45,152 nucleotides of DNA, from assembly GCA_002329325.1 (NCBI GenBank), contig DCTX01000094.1:714-45865 (forward strand), written 5' to 3'. This DNA is from Anaerolineales bacterium UBA1429 (GTDB lineage: Bacteria > Chloroflexota > Anaerolineae > UBA1429). Under the pieces are notes generated by a model. The model was not told where the DNA came from. It did no database searches and saw nothing but the letters and a program-made list of their open reading frames with translations. Positions 22,361 through 30,163 of this stretch are shown piece by piece. How positions within the stretch are numbered: position 1 is the stretch's first letter; each line of letters opens with the position of its first letter. The position numbers and the translations under genes were made by a program.

Positions 22361-23254
22361 ATGGCTGCCGAAACGCCTGTGGATGCCAGCTATATCGTCC
22401 GGCACTGGCCCCTTTCTGACGTCCAGATGGGGCCAGTCTTGCGCGAGTTCGATCATCGCCGCGTTCAGGTCGTCCTCTCCAGAGAGGGGCGCTATGTGCT
22501 CAAGGTCACCAACCAGTGGCGCCACGACCTGGACGCGGCCCATCATCTCTCGGTCCTCGGGCATCTGGCCAGCCAGGGCTTCTGCCATGCGCCGGCGCTG
22601 CTGCCCACCCGCGACGGGCGGCTCTTTCAGCCCCTGGGCGGCCTGCACGCCTATCTCCTGGAACAGATCGACGGGCGCGATCCCGATCTCACCCCCGCCA
22701 ACTATGCCCGCATCGGCGAGCTGGTGGCCGACCTGCACACCCTCTCCGATTGCCCGCACCCCTACCTGTTCACCTATCAGGAGGTGCGCCCCGAGTTCGA
22801 CGAGATCGCCCGGAGCCTGGCCTTTGGCGGCGAGTACCTGGAGATCGTGCGTTCCTGGCCCGATTTCGATACCTTCCCGCAGGCCATCATCCACGGCGAG
22901 GTGGTGGGCAACCTCCTGCAGCGTGACGATGGTCAACTCGTGATCCTCGACTGGGATGAGGCCGGCGTGGGAGTGCGTCTCTTTGACGTCGCCCACCCGT
23001 TGATCGGGTGCTTTGTCAGCGAGGATCTGCACGTGCGCTGGGACCTGATGGCGGCCTTCTATCGCGGCTATCTGGCCCGCATCCGCCTCACCGAGCGAGA
23101 GTTGCGCCATCTGGTGGACGCAGCCCTCTTTTACGCCCTGCGCTACATCGTCTGGGGCGATAGCGCCGCCCGGTGGCGTCGCATCCTCTGGGCCCTCGCC
23201 CATCGCAGCGAACTCGACGCGGTGATCGCCCAGGCCGCTCTGGGTGCGCGGTAA
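22361..23254 (+). CDS. APH-family phosphotransferase
   Basis: This is an aminoglycoside-phosphotransferase-fold small-molecule kinase. The catalytic Brenner-type motif is IIHGEVVGNLL (His, Glu and Asn in place of HxDxxxxN) and the metal motif is LVILDWDEAG. The ATP lysine is probably in YVLKVTNQW. Relatives include homoserine kinase-type (ThrB/SrkA) and choline-kinase-like enzymes, so resistance need not be the role. The HGD aspartate is replaced by Glu, unusual but chemically similar. The ATG at 22361 follows GGGGGAG. The RIO kinase gene ends 113 bases upstream, and the pair may form an operon. Confidence 0.83.
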   Translation: MAAETPVDASYIVRHWPLSDVQMGPVLREFDHRRVQVVLSREGRYVLKVTNQWRHDLDAAHHLSVLGHLASQGFCHAPALLPTRDGRLFQPLGGLHAYLLEQIDGRDPDLTPANYARIGELVADLHTLSDCPHPYLFTYQEVRPEFDEIARSLAFGGEYLEIVRSWPDFDTFPQAIIHGEVVGNLLQRDDGQLVILDWDEAGVGVRLFDVAHPLIGCFVSEDLHVRWDLMAAFYRGYLARIRLTERELRHLVDAALFYALRYIVWGDSAARWRRILWALAHRSELDAVIAQAALGAR

Positions 23255-23327
23255 ACTGGTGGCCCAATAGGGCAAGACCGCAGTATAATAGGGCTGCAAC
23301 CAGGCGCGGGGTGCGAGGGAGAGGGGC

Positions 23328-24158
23328 ATGAGGCCGCAGGTGGAAACGCCGGCTGCAAGGGCCTTTCGAGAGGCGCTGGACCAGCCACAGGCGAAGAGCA
23401 GGGCGAGGGCCAGGCGCGAGCCGCCCGTGACGCTGCTGGCCGTCGCGTCGGCGCTGCTCCTGGTGGTCTTGGCGGTGCGCTTTGGCATCGTCCCCTTGAT
23501 GGAGGCCACCGAACGGGTCGCCATGGCCAGCGAGCGCAAGCGGGTCCAGGTCGCCCTCGAGGCGTACCGGATGCTGGACCGGCTCGCAGATACTCCGGCG
23601 CGGGCCGCGCCCCGGCGCATCCTGCCGGGCGACTCCGACGCCCCCTTTGCCCGCTTTCTCGAAGGCGCTACCCGCTATTCGTATCGCTGGTTCGAGGACG
23701 GCCAGGGCTTGCACGCGGTGGGAAAGGAGCCGGACGAGGCGCTGAGGGCCCTGGCCGTGGCAGCGTTGGCCCACGACCTGTTGCAGGCATCCGAGGCCCC
23801 CGTGGCGAGCGGTTGGCAGGCGCAGTTGCAGGCGCGGCTGCGCCTGCACATGGCGGCGGGCGATGCCCTGGGCCTGGCCAACCCGGTCTCGGGCAGCGTC
23901 GAGATACGCCGCCTGGCGGACCCCGCCACAGACCCGGCCATGGCGCCTGCCGTCCTGATCAGCGATGCCCCCATCCACACCTTTGGCTACCTCGCCCAGC
24001 AGCGAGATGCCGGGCTGGCGGGCAGCATCGTCGTATGCCGCAGCGAGTCCACGGGTGAGGCCGAGGTGTTCCTGGTTCGCCCCCAGGGCGATCCTGCCTA
24101 TCTCTTGCTGGCCGGAGGGGCGGGAATCGCACCGCGCCGAGGGCGCGGGGGCTGGTAG
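23328..24158 (+). CDS. Single-pass membrane protein, pseudopilin-like helix
   Basis: I do not recognise a named family. The N-terminal 33 residues are basic. A single hydrophobic helix follows at about 34-56 (VTLLAVASALLLVVLAVRFG). Next comes an amphipathic helix (TERVAMASERKRVQVALEAY) that resembles the alpha-helical spine of pseudopilins. The rest (about 200 aa) is outside the membrane by this reading and contains no motif I can name. A prepilin peptidase site (GFxLxE) is missing, so it is not a classical pilin. The ATG is preceded by GGGAGAGGGG. A TATAAT at 23284-23289 lacks a good -35. The next gene starts 6 bases later, so the two are probably co-transcribed. Confidence 0.65.
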   Translation: MRPQVETPAARAFREALDQPQAKSRARARREPPVTLLAVASALLLVVLAVRFGIVPLMEATERVAMASERKRVQVALEAYRMLDRLADTPARAAPRRILPGDSDAPFARFLEGATRYSYRWFEDGQGLHAVGKEPDEALRALAVAALAHDLLQASEAPVASGWQAQLQARLRLHMAAGDALGLANPVSGSVEIRRLADPATDPAMAPAVLISDAPIHTFGYLAQQRDAGLAGSIVVCRSESTGEAEVFLVRPQGDPAYLLLAGGAGIAPRRGRGGW

Positions 24159-24164
24159 AGGCGC

Positions 24165-24542
24165 GTGACGCTGGACGAGTGCTTTGCGAGGTACGAACTT
24201 GGGATTTTCGACGCCTTGCCCGCCGCCCTAGATGCCCCGGGCGCCGTGGAGATGCGCGTCACCAAGAGCCAGATCGCCTTTCGGCGGCGCCAAGCCTTCG
24301 CTTGGGCGTGGACGCCGCAGAGGGTTCTGCGCGGCGCCCACGCCCCGTTGGTCCTTTCCCCGGCGTTCCCCCAACCGAGCCCCTCTCCTCGTCAAAAGGA
24401 GATCGGCGAGTCGGCCCCGGGGCCGGCTCGCCGGATGCGCCGCTGGCTCGAGGAAGCCTGGGAGGCGGCAGGTTCGCCGGGAGAGCGGAGGCTCGCCTAT
24501 AGAGGGCGAGTGTCCCCGCCAGCGCGGCGCTCCTGTTCCTGA
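24165..24542 (+). CDS. DUF5655-like small protein
   Basis: The N-terminal segment (VTLDECFARYELGIFDAL) and the middle RVTKSQIAFRRRQAFAWAW resemble DUF5655 proteins. These are small cytoplasmic domains of unknown function often near transport or stress genes. LVLSPAFPQPSPSPRQKEIG and ARRMRRWLEEAWEAA continue that match. It begins with a GTG 6 bases after the preceding gene. The last 15 residues or so run into the 3' end of the convergent membrane gene (24497-24542). This suggests either a genuine tail overlap or a lost stop. Confidence 0.6.
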   Translation: MTLDECFARYELGIFDALPAALDAPGAVEMRVTKSQIAFRRRQAFAWAWTPQRVLRGAHAPLVLSPAFPQPSPSPRQKEIGESAPGPARRMRRWLEEAWEAAGSPGERRLAYRGRVSPPARRSCS

Positions 24543-24907
24543 GCAGGATCTTCGAACAGGGGCTCGTCTACGTCAAACGGCTCGCCCGCCTCTTTGCTCG
24601 GCTCGGCCTGGTCCTTCTGAGCGGAGCGCGAGCCCCAGCTCATGCCCCCCAGCAGCACCGAGAGGCCCACCAGGATCAGGATGCCGGGCCAAAAGTGGCC
24701 AGACCAGAACAGCACCGCCAGGCCGATCATCCAGAAGGCCCCCTGATAGCCCAACCAGCCGCGCTTGGTCGCCATCGCCATGGGGAGGCCGGCCAGCCCG
24801 ATCACAGCCAGGATCCAGGGCCATATCCCTAACCGCAGAAGAAAGAGCGCGCCCAGGCCGATCAGGAAAAAGCCCGCGCTCAGGTTTCGATAGTGACTCT
24901 CGTTCAT
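24497..24907 (-). CDS. Small integral membrane protein, LiaF/DUF5668-like
   Basis: A 136-aa protein with four hydrophobic segments: GFFLIGLGALFLLRLG, WPWILAVIGLAGLPMA, GAFWMIGLAVLFWSGHF, ILILVGLSVLLGGM. They are separated by short turns and followed by a 45-residue acidic, Pro/Glu-rich cytoplasmic tail. The repeated GLxxLxLxLGxWPxIL pattern resembles the membrane domain of LiaI/LiaF-type or DUF5668 proteins. The ATG at 24907 follows AAGGAG. It is convergent with the DUF5655-like gene and divergent from the PEGA-domain gene. No response regulator lies beside it, so a Lia-like role is speculative. Confidence 0.75.
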   Translation of the reverse strand: MNESHYRNLSAGFFLIGLGALFLLRLGIWPWILAVIGLAGLPMAMATKRGWLGYQGAFWMIGLAVLFWSGHFWPGILILVGLSVLLGGMSWGSRSAQKDQAEPSKEAGEPFDVDEPLFEDPAQEQERRAGGDTRPL

Positions 24908-24921
24908 CAATCCGGCGCTCC

Positions 24922-24950
24922 TTTACCAGGGATGGTTCACTGTCTATTAT
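24922..24950 (+). promoter_or_regulatory. Promoter of the PEGA/TPR/translin operon
   Basis: TTTACC (24922-24927), 17-bp spacer, TATTAT (24945-24950). The transcript would start near 24957, leaving a leader of about 135 nt before the GTG at 25092. Confidence 0.5.
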
Positions 24951-25091
24951 TACGCAAACGGCCCGCTCTGGTTGCGCCTTTGGCAGGGGAGCTCGCGGCA
25001 CACGGCAACCAGCGGCCCCGATTCGACGTCTCTGGAAACGACTGGGGATGCCTTTGGGCATGGGCAACCGGAAAAGGAGCGTCTACGACAG

Positions 25092-27185
25092 GTGAATGCG
25101 CGACGGATAGGGACCGAGCCCCCGCATGGGCGGACATCCGGCCCGCTGCCCCCCGGCAGGGGTCAGCGTCGACCATGCCTCAGGTCGCCAGCGCCCCGCC
25201 CGAGGCGCTGGGTGGCCCTGCTGCTCTGCGGCTGCCTGCTGGCGGCCTGCCGCACCGTGCCCCCGCCGCCGGGCACGCCCATCGCCCAGGCGGAAACGCC
25301 CTGCCGCGCCGCGCTGCAAGTGGCTTCCACGCCGGCCGACGCCCAGGTCCTCCTCGACGGGCAGCCCGCCGGCAACACGCCGCTGCTCCTCTCGCCGGTG
25401 CCCGGCCCCCACCAGATCACCCTGCAACGCGAGGGCTATGCCGCGCACCGCATGGAGATCGAGGCGCGCTGCGGCGCCACCCAGACCCTGGCCGCGAGCC
25501 TGCACGATATCGCCCCGCCCGGCATCGCGCTGGATGAACTGCCGGCGCGAGTCGCCCCAGAGGAGGGGCTCAAGGTCGTGGCGCAGGCCACGGACAACGA
25601 GGCCATCGCGGCCATGTCCCTGTACATCGACGAGACCCTGGCGCACAGCACCGGCGAGGCCTCGCTGCGCCACAACATAGATACCCGCGCTCTGGCACCG
25701 GGACCTCACCAGGGACGGATCCTCGCGCGGGACGCGGCGGGCAACGAGGCGGCGGCGATCTTTGCCTTTGAGATTGTCGCGCCCACGGCGACACCCTCAC
25801 CCATAGCGCCCTCCCCGACGGCCACGGTGGCGCCCTCGCCCTCCGCGACGGCCACGGTCGCCCCCAGCGCCACGCCGACGCCCACCCGCGCGCCCACGGC
25901 AACGCCGCCGCCCACCGTGGCGGCCTCCCAGGGTGAGATCAGCCTGCTGGTGTACGACTATGAGGGCGCCCTGTACACGGATCCCGAAGGCGCCGGCCAT
26001 CCCTACCCCTTGCTGGATCACGACCGCGTGGGGCCCCCCGTCAGTCGCACCTATCGGACCATCGTGCTGCGCAACGAGTATCTGGAGCTGGTGATCCTGC
26101 CGGAGCTGGGAGGGCGCATCTACCAGATGCGCTACCTGCCCACGGGCCAACCCCTGCTCTACAACAACCGAATCGCCAAGCCCACCCGCTGGGGCCCTCT
26201 GGACCAGGGTTGGTGGCTGGCCCTGGGCGGCATCGAGTTCGCCCTGCCCGTGGACGAGCACGGCTACCTGACGGCGCAGCCCTGGGAGGCCAGCATCTCG
26301 CGGGAGAGCGACGGCAGCGCCACGGTGAGCCTGCACATCCTGGAACAGACGCGCCGGTTGGATGTCCGTGTCGAGATCACGCTGCGCCCCCGCGAGGCGG
26401 GCATCCATCTGCGCACCTGGCTCCGCAACCAGAGCGATCAGGCCCAGTCGTTCCAGTACTGGGTCAATGCCATGCTCTCCCCCGGGCAGCACGGCGTGGG
26501 GCCCGGGCTGCGCTTGACCCTGCCCGCCGAGACGGTGGTGGTGCACAGCAGCGGCGACATCGCGTTGCCCCCGGCAGGCGGCACCATGCCCTGGCCCCTG
26601 GCCGCCGGCCGCGATTTGAGCCGCTACGGCGAGTGGCGCAACTGGCTCGGCGTGTTCGCCCCCCGGCTCTCGGCGCCCTTTGTGGCCGCCTATGACGAGG
26701 ACGCCCAGATCGGCCTGGTGCACGCCTTTTCCCCCGCGATGCAGGGCGTCAAGCTCTTTGGCTTTGGCCGCGATTTCGACGCCAGCGCCTTTGCCGATGA
26801 TGGCGCCCACTATGTCGAGCTGTGGGGCGGGCTCTCGCCTTCCTTCTGGCAGGATGCGAGCCTGGCGGCCGGCGAGAGCGTGAGCTGGCAGGATGCCTGG
26901 TACGTGGTGGCCCAGAGCGGGGGGGTGGATTTCGCCACAGCCGATGCTTCGTTGTATGCTAGGCGCGATGGCGACCGTCTGCATCTCACCGTGGCCTCGC
27001 CCGGCGAGCATCGCTGGCGGCTGCGAGTCTCGCAAGGAGAGCGCCTCCTGCTGGATCAGACGTTCACAGTGCGCCCCGACGCGCCCTTGCGCGCATCGGT
27101 GGATGTGGGGAACACCGGCCAACAGGTGGACGTCCATATCCTGGCAAGCGATGGTTCCACCGTGGCGCGCCACGGTTTCTGGTAA
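25092..27185 (+). CDS. PEGA-domain lipoprotein with DUF5107
   Basis: This is a secreted, probably membrane-tethered protein. A lipoprotein signal with core WVALLLCGCLLAAC follows a long, arginine-rich n-region. This suggests the true start is a later codon, for example the GTG of WVALLL (25212), rather than the GTG at 25092. A PEGA domain covers about 60 residues after the signal (VASTPADAQVLLDGQPAGNT), then an Ig-like segment. A Thr/Pro/Ala-rich linker (repeats of TATVAPSPSAT) follows. DUF5107, a galactose-mutarotase-like beta-sandwich, follows with LVILPELGGRIYQMRYL. The last part is another beta-rich domain. It may bind surface carbohydrate. It is the first gene of a rightward operon. Confidence 0.8.
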   Translation: MNARRIGTEPPHGRTSGPLPPGRGQRRPCLRSPAPRPRRWVALLLCGCLLAACRTVPPPPGTPIAQAETPCRAALQVASTPADAQVLLDGQPAGNTPLLLSPVPGPHQITLQREGYAAHRMEIEARCGATQTLAASLHDIAPPGIALDELPARVAPEEGLKVVAQATDNEAIAAMSLYIDETLAHSTGEASLRHNIDTRALAPGPHQGRILARDAAGNEAAAIFAFEIVAPTATPSPIAPSPTATVAPSPSATATVAPSATPTPTRAPTATPPPTVAASQGEISLLVYDYEGALYTDPEGAGHPYPLLDHDRVGPPVSRTYRTIVLRNEYLELVILPELGGRIYQMRYLPTGQPLLYNNRIAKPTRWGPLDQGWWLALGGIEFALPVDEHGYLTAQPWEASISRESDGSATVSLHILEQTRRLDVRVEITLRPREAGIHLRTWLRNQSDQAQSFQYWVNAMLSPGQHGVGPGLRLTLPAETVVVHSSGDIALPPAGGTMPWPLAAGRDLSRYGEWRNWLGVFAPRLSAPFVAAYDEDAQIGLVHAFSPAMQGVKLFGFGRDFDASAFADDGAHYVELWGGLSPSFWQDASLAAGESVSWQDAWYVVAQSGGVDFATADASLYARRDGDRLHLTVASPGEHRWRLRVSQGERLLLDQTFTVRPDAPLRASVDVGNTGQQVDVHILASDGSTVARHGFW

Positions 27186-27200
27186 CGCAAAGGAGTCGGC

Positions 27201-28595
27201 ATGAACTGTCCCCGGTGCGGCAGCCCGATCGAGGGTCGGGCCCTTTTCTGCCCACAGTGTGGGCGCAAGCTGGATCAAGAGCCGCCGGCCCCGCAGCTCT
27301 GGCGGGCCGAGGTCGAGACGGAGAGCGCCGCAGGCCTCGCGGAGCCTGCCCCCCAGGCCGAGCCCCAGGCCGCCCGCGCCCGGGGCTGTCGCTCGACCTT
27401 TGCCATCGTGGGCATCGCCCTGGCCGTGGTGCTGGTGATAGGCGGCCTGGCCGCGGCCGCCATCCTGCAGGGCATGCAGGATCGCAGCACCGCCCAGACC
27501 GAGGCGGCGCTGGAGCACTACCAGCGCGGCGAGGTCCATCTGGCCGAGGAGAACTATGAGCTGGCCATCGCCGAGTTCGAGCAGGCCTTGCGGCTGAATC
27601 CCTCTCTCATCGAGGCCTCCGACCGGCTGGCCGAGGCCGAGGCGCGCCTGGCCGCCCGCCCCACACCCACCTCGATCCTGCAGCAGGGGGTCGAACAGAG
27701 CCAGTGGGACGCGCTCCAAACGGCCATGACGCAGCAGGATTGGTCGCAAGTGGTGCAGCGTGGCGAGCAGATCCTGGCCCAGGACCCCACCTACCGTCGC
27801 CAGGAGCTGGATGAGATGCTCTACGAGGGCTATTACCATCTGGGGCTGCAGGCCGTGCAGGAGAACCGCATGGAGGACGCCGTGCGCCACTTTGATCGGG
27901 CCCTGACGATCAAGCCCAACAGCGCCCAGGCCTCCCTGGCTCAGAGCACGGCCAAGCTCTACATGGACGGCGTGCGCTATGCCGGGAGCGACTGGGCGTC
28001 GGCTGTGGACCGGCTCTCCATGCTGTATACCCTGGACCCCGCCTATCGCGACGTGCGCACGCGCCTGCACGAGGCCTATCTCGCCTACGGCCAGCAGCTT
28101 GCCGCCCGGGAGGATTGGTGCCTGGCGGCGCTCCAATATCGCCGCGCCAACGAGCTGATCGCCGCCGACGCCACGGCCAGCCTGGCCCAGGAGGCCGCCG
28201 ACCGCTGCAGCACGCCGCCCACCGCCGAGGCCCCCTCGGTCCCCACGGGCGACGCCGCCGGCGCGACCCCGAGCGCCACCGGCGAGCCCGCCGCTGCCGC
28301 GGGCACGTACGTGGGGCGGGTGCAGAGCACCGAGCACGTGGCCGCCTCGGGCATCTATGTGCGGGGCCAGGTGCTGGATAGCGACGGCAAGGGCGTGCCC
28401 AACGTGCGCGTCAAGATCCAGGCCTGGGATTGGTTCGCCTACGCCACCAGCGATGGCACGGGCCAGTTCTCTTTTGACGGGCTGGGCAACCCGGTCACCT
28501 ACACCCTGAGCCTGACCGATCTGCCCTCGGTGCCGGTGGATGCGCCGACCGAACTGACCATGCTCACCTGGGTGATCTTTGAGCAGGTCCCCTAG
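27201..28595 (+). CDS. Zinc-ribbon TPR membrane protein
   Basis: A 464-aa protein with an N-terminal zinc ribbon (two CxxC pairs: CPRCGS, CPQCGR). A Pro/Ala-rich linker follows, then one transmembrane helix at about 66-90 (AIVGIALAVVLVIGGLAAAA). TPR-like helical repeats run from about 95 to 330 (AIAEFEQALRLNPS, AVRHFDRALTIKPNS). A second disordered linker leads to a carboxypeptidase-regulatory-like (CnaB-type) beta domain at the C-terminus (IYVRGQVLDSDGKGVPNVRV). The ribbon should be cytoplasmic and the rest outside. Such proteins are common in Chloroflexota, but no defined function is known. It starts 15 bases after the preceding gene, with AAAGGAG in front of its ATG. Confidence 0.82.
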   Translation: MNCPRCGSPIEGRALFCPQCGRKLDQEPPAPQLWRAEVETESAAGLAEPAPQAEPQAARARGCRSTFAIVGIALAVVLVIGGLAAAAILQGMQDRSTAQTEAALEHYQRGEVHLAEENYELAIAEFEQALRLNPSLIEASDRLAEAEARLAARPTPTSILQQGVEQSQWDALQTAMTQQDWSQVVQRGEQILAQDPTYRRQELDEMLYEGYYHLGLQAVQENRMEDAVRHFDRALTIKPNSAQASLAQSTAKLYMDGVRYAGSDWASAVDRLSMLYTLDPAYRDVRTRLHEAYLAYGQQLAAREDWCLAALQYRRANELIAADATASLAQEAADRCSTPPTAEAPSVPTGDAAGATPSATGEPAAAAGTYVGRVQSTEHVAASGIYVRGQVLDSDGKGVPNVRVKIQAWDWFAYATSDGTGQFSFDGLGNPVTYTLSLTDLPSVPVDAPTELTMLTWVIFEQVP

Positions 28596-28624
28596 AGATC
28601 CTCATCACGGGAAAGGCGAGGCCC

Positions 28625-29275
28625 ATGAAAACCCTGGATTCGGTGGTTGAGGTGATCCGCGAGGAATGGACCCAGCAGGATCATGTGCGCGACCTGACGC
28701 TGCAGCGCTCGCGGCTGCTGATCCGCCACTGCGCCAACTCGATCCGCGCTACCCATCGCCACGATTACGAGCAGGCGCGCGCGCTCCTGCAGGAGGCCGC
28801 CGAGGCGGCCGAGGTCATGCAGTCCGAGGCGGCGCCCTTTGGCGATATCGCCTCGGCGGGCTATCTGCTGGATGCCCTCAAGGAGTACGCCGAGGCCGCC
28901 CTGGTGTTGGCCTTTGTCACCGAGGAGGAGCTGCCCGATCCGGCCAGCCTGGGGATGCCCAACGCCCCCTATCTGAACGGCCTGGGCGAGGCCGCCGGGG
29001 AGCTGCGCCGCTTTGCCCTGGACGCCATGCGCCGCAACGACCTGGAGCAGGCCGAGCGCATGCTGGGCATCATGGACGAGATCTACAGCCACCTGGTGAC
29101 CATGGACTTCCCCGATACGTTGACCCGGGGCCTCCGCCGCACCACCGACATGGTGCGCGGGGTGACCGAGCGCACCCGGGGCGACCTGACCACGGCCGTG
29201 GGTGCCAACAAACTCCAGGATGCCCTGCGCTCCTTCGAGAGGCGTCTGGAGCGCCGGATGTCGGACGATGCCTGA
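28625..29275 (+). CDS. Translin-family nucleic-acid-binding protein
   Basis: Translin and TRAX form the C3PO endoribonuclease in eukaryotes, and archaeal translin-like proteins are known. Bacterial members are rare outside Chloroflexota-like groups. The all-helical 216-aa protein carries the family hallmarks: LLDALKEYAEAALVLAF with the two acidic residues of the TRAX catalytic site, MDEIYSHLVTMDFPD, and GLRRTTDMVRGVTERTRGDL near the end. N-terminal DLTLQRSRLLIRHCANSIRA is also typical. The gene begins 29 bases after the TPR gene and overlaps the next gene by 8 bases. Together with the Cas4-like pair this suggests a shared role in RNA or single-stranded DNA processing. Confidence 0.88.
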   Translation: MKTLDSVVEVIREEWTQQDHVRDLTLQRSRLLIRHCANSIRATHRHDYEQARALLQEAAEAAEVMQSEAAPFGDIASAGYLLDALKEYAEAALVLAFVTEEELPDPASLGMPNAPYLNGLGEAAGELRRFALDAMRRNDLEQAERMLGIMDEIYSHLVTMDFPDTLTRGLRRTTDMVRGVTERTRGDLTTAVGANKLQDALRSFERRLERRMSDDA

Positions 29276-29534
29276 GGTCCGCGGGGGCTCGCCGCACCCG
29301 CTGCGGGCCAGCGACGTGGGGCGCTATGCCTATTGCGCCCGCGCCTGGTGGCTGGAGCGGGTGGCCGGGGCTGCGCCCGACAATCGGGCGGCCCGGGTGC
29401 GCGGCGAGCAACGCCACCACGCCCACGGGCGCCTGGTGGGCGCGGCCCGGCGCCAGACGCGCCTTGTGAGCGCGCTCTTCTGGCTGGCTGCCGGCCTGGC
29501 CCTGGCGCTGGCCCTCTCCCTCCTGTGGCGCTGA
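29268..29534 (+). CDS. N-terminal half of a split Cas4-like nuclease, membrane anchored
   Basis: This 88-aa protein begins in the translin stop region (8-bp overlap). Residues 11-35 (LRASDVGRYAYCARAWWLER) match the start of Cas4/Dna2-type nucleases, where a single cysteine (here C23) ligates the iron-sulfur cluster. RGEQRHHAH at about 45-53 corresponds to motif I with its conserved histidines. The chain ends in a transmembrane helix (about 66-86) after a basic RRQTR. The remaining nuclease motifs are in the next gene, 4 bases downstream. Alone it has no active site, so it would work only with that partner. Confidence 0.72.
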   Translation: MPEVRGGSPHPLRASDVGRYAYCARAWWLERVAGAAPDNRAARVRGEQRHHAHGRLVGAARRQTRLVSALFWLAAGLALALALSLLWR

Positions 29535-29538
29535 CGCC

Positions 29539-30072
29539 ATGACCCAACCCCAAGCTCTGCTGCTCCTCGGCCTGCTGGCGACGTTGCTGTTGGCCCTGTG
29601 GGCCTGGCGGCGAGCCAGGCGTCTCGAGGATCGGGCGGGACTGCCGGCGGCCCAGGTGGTCTATCGCGATACGGACCGCCGGGAGCGGGGCACGCTCCTG
29701 CGATCGCGGCGATACGGCCTGCACGGGCGCCCCGACTATATCGTGTATCGGGAGGGGTCGCAGATCCCCGTGGAGGCCAAGCCGGGGCGCGCCGCCCCGC
29801 GGCCCTACCACAACGACGTGCTGCAACTGGCAGCCTACTGCCTGCTGGTGAGCGAGGCCCAGGGGCGGCGCGTCCCCTATGGCCTGCTGCGCTACCGCGA
29901 GGACACGTTCTCCATCCCCTATACCCAGGAGCTGGAGGAGGAGCTGCTGGCGACGCTGGAGGAGATGCGGGCCGCCATGGGCCAGCGCTCCGCCCCCGCC
30001 CGCTCCCACGACGTGCCGGCCCGCTGCCGCCACTGCGGCCTGTGGGACCAGTGCGGGCAGGGGCTGGAATAG
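29539..30072 (+). CDS. C-terminal half of a split Cas4-like PD-(D/E)XK nuclease
   Basis: A 177-aa protein. An N-terminal transmembrane helix (about 6-22) is followed by basic WRRARR. Then come the remaining motifs of a Cas4/RecB-type nuclease: RPDYIV with D66, PVEAKPG with E79 and K81, and QLAAYCLL with Q96 and Y100. The end has the C-x2-C-x5-C triad (C163, C166, C172) that ligates an iron-sulfur cluster in Cas4 and AddB. The fourth cysteine is absent here and is present as C23 of the preceding protein. Both helices obey the positive-inside rule with their soluble parts in the cytoplasm. No CRISPR array or other cas gene is in this window. Confidence 0.85.
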   Translation: MTQPQALLLLGLLATLLLALWAWRRARRLEDRAGLPAAQVVYRDTDRRERGTLLRSRRYGLHGRPDYIVYREGSQIPVEAKPGRAAPRPYHNDVLQLAAYCLLVSEAQGRRVPYGLLRYREDTFSIPYTQELEEELLATLEEMRAAMGQRSAPARSHDVPARCRHCGLWDQCGQGLE

Positions 30073-30118
30073 GGGCTCAGCCCAACGCCCGCGAAGGTGC
30101 CTCCCCCCAATCACGCTC

Positions 30119-30163
30119 TTGATCAACGCTCTCCCTTGTGCTATCCTGTACATAACGTACAAT
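30119..30163 (+). promoter_or_regulatory. Two overlapping promoters of the antitoxin gene
   Basis: Promoter a: TTGATC (30119-30124), 17 bp, TATCCT (30142-30147). Promoter b: TTGTGC (30136-30141), 16 bp, TACAAT (30158-30163). They cover the repeated TGTACA elements that follow, so repression by the antitoxin would block both. Confidence 0.5.

Noticed and set aside
25797..28337. An 846-codon open frame antisense to the PEGA and TPR genes.
   Set aside because: The product is compositionally biased and lies fully opposite two genes with real domains and ribosome sites.
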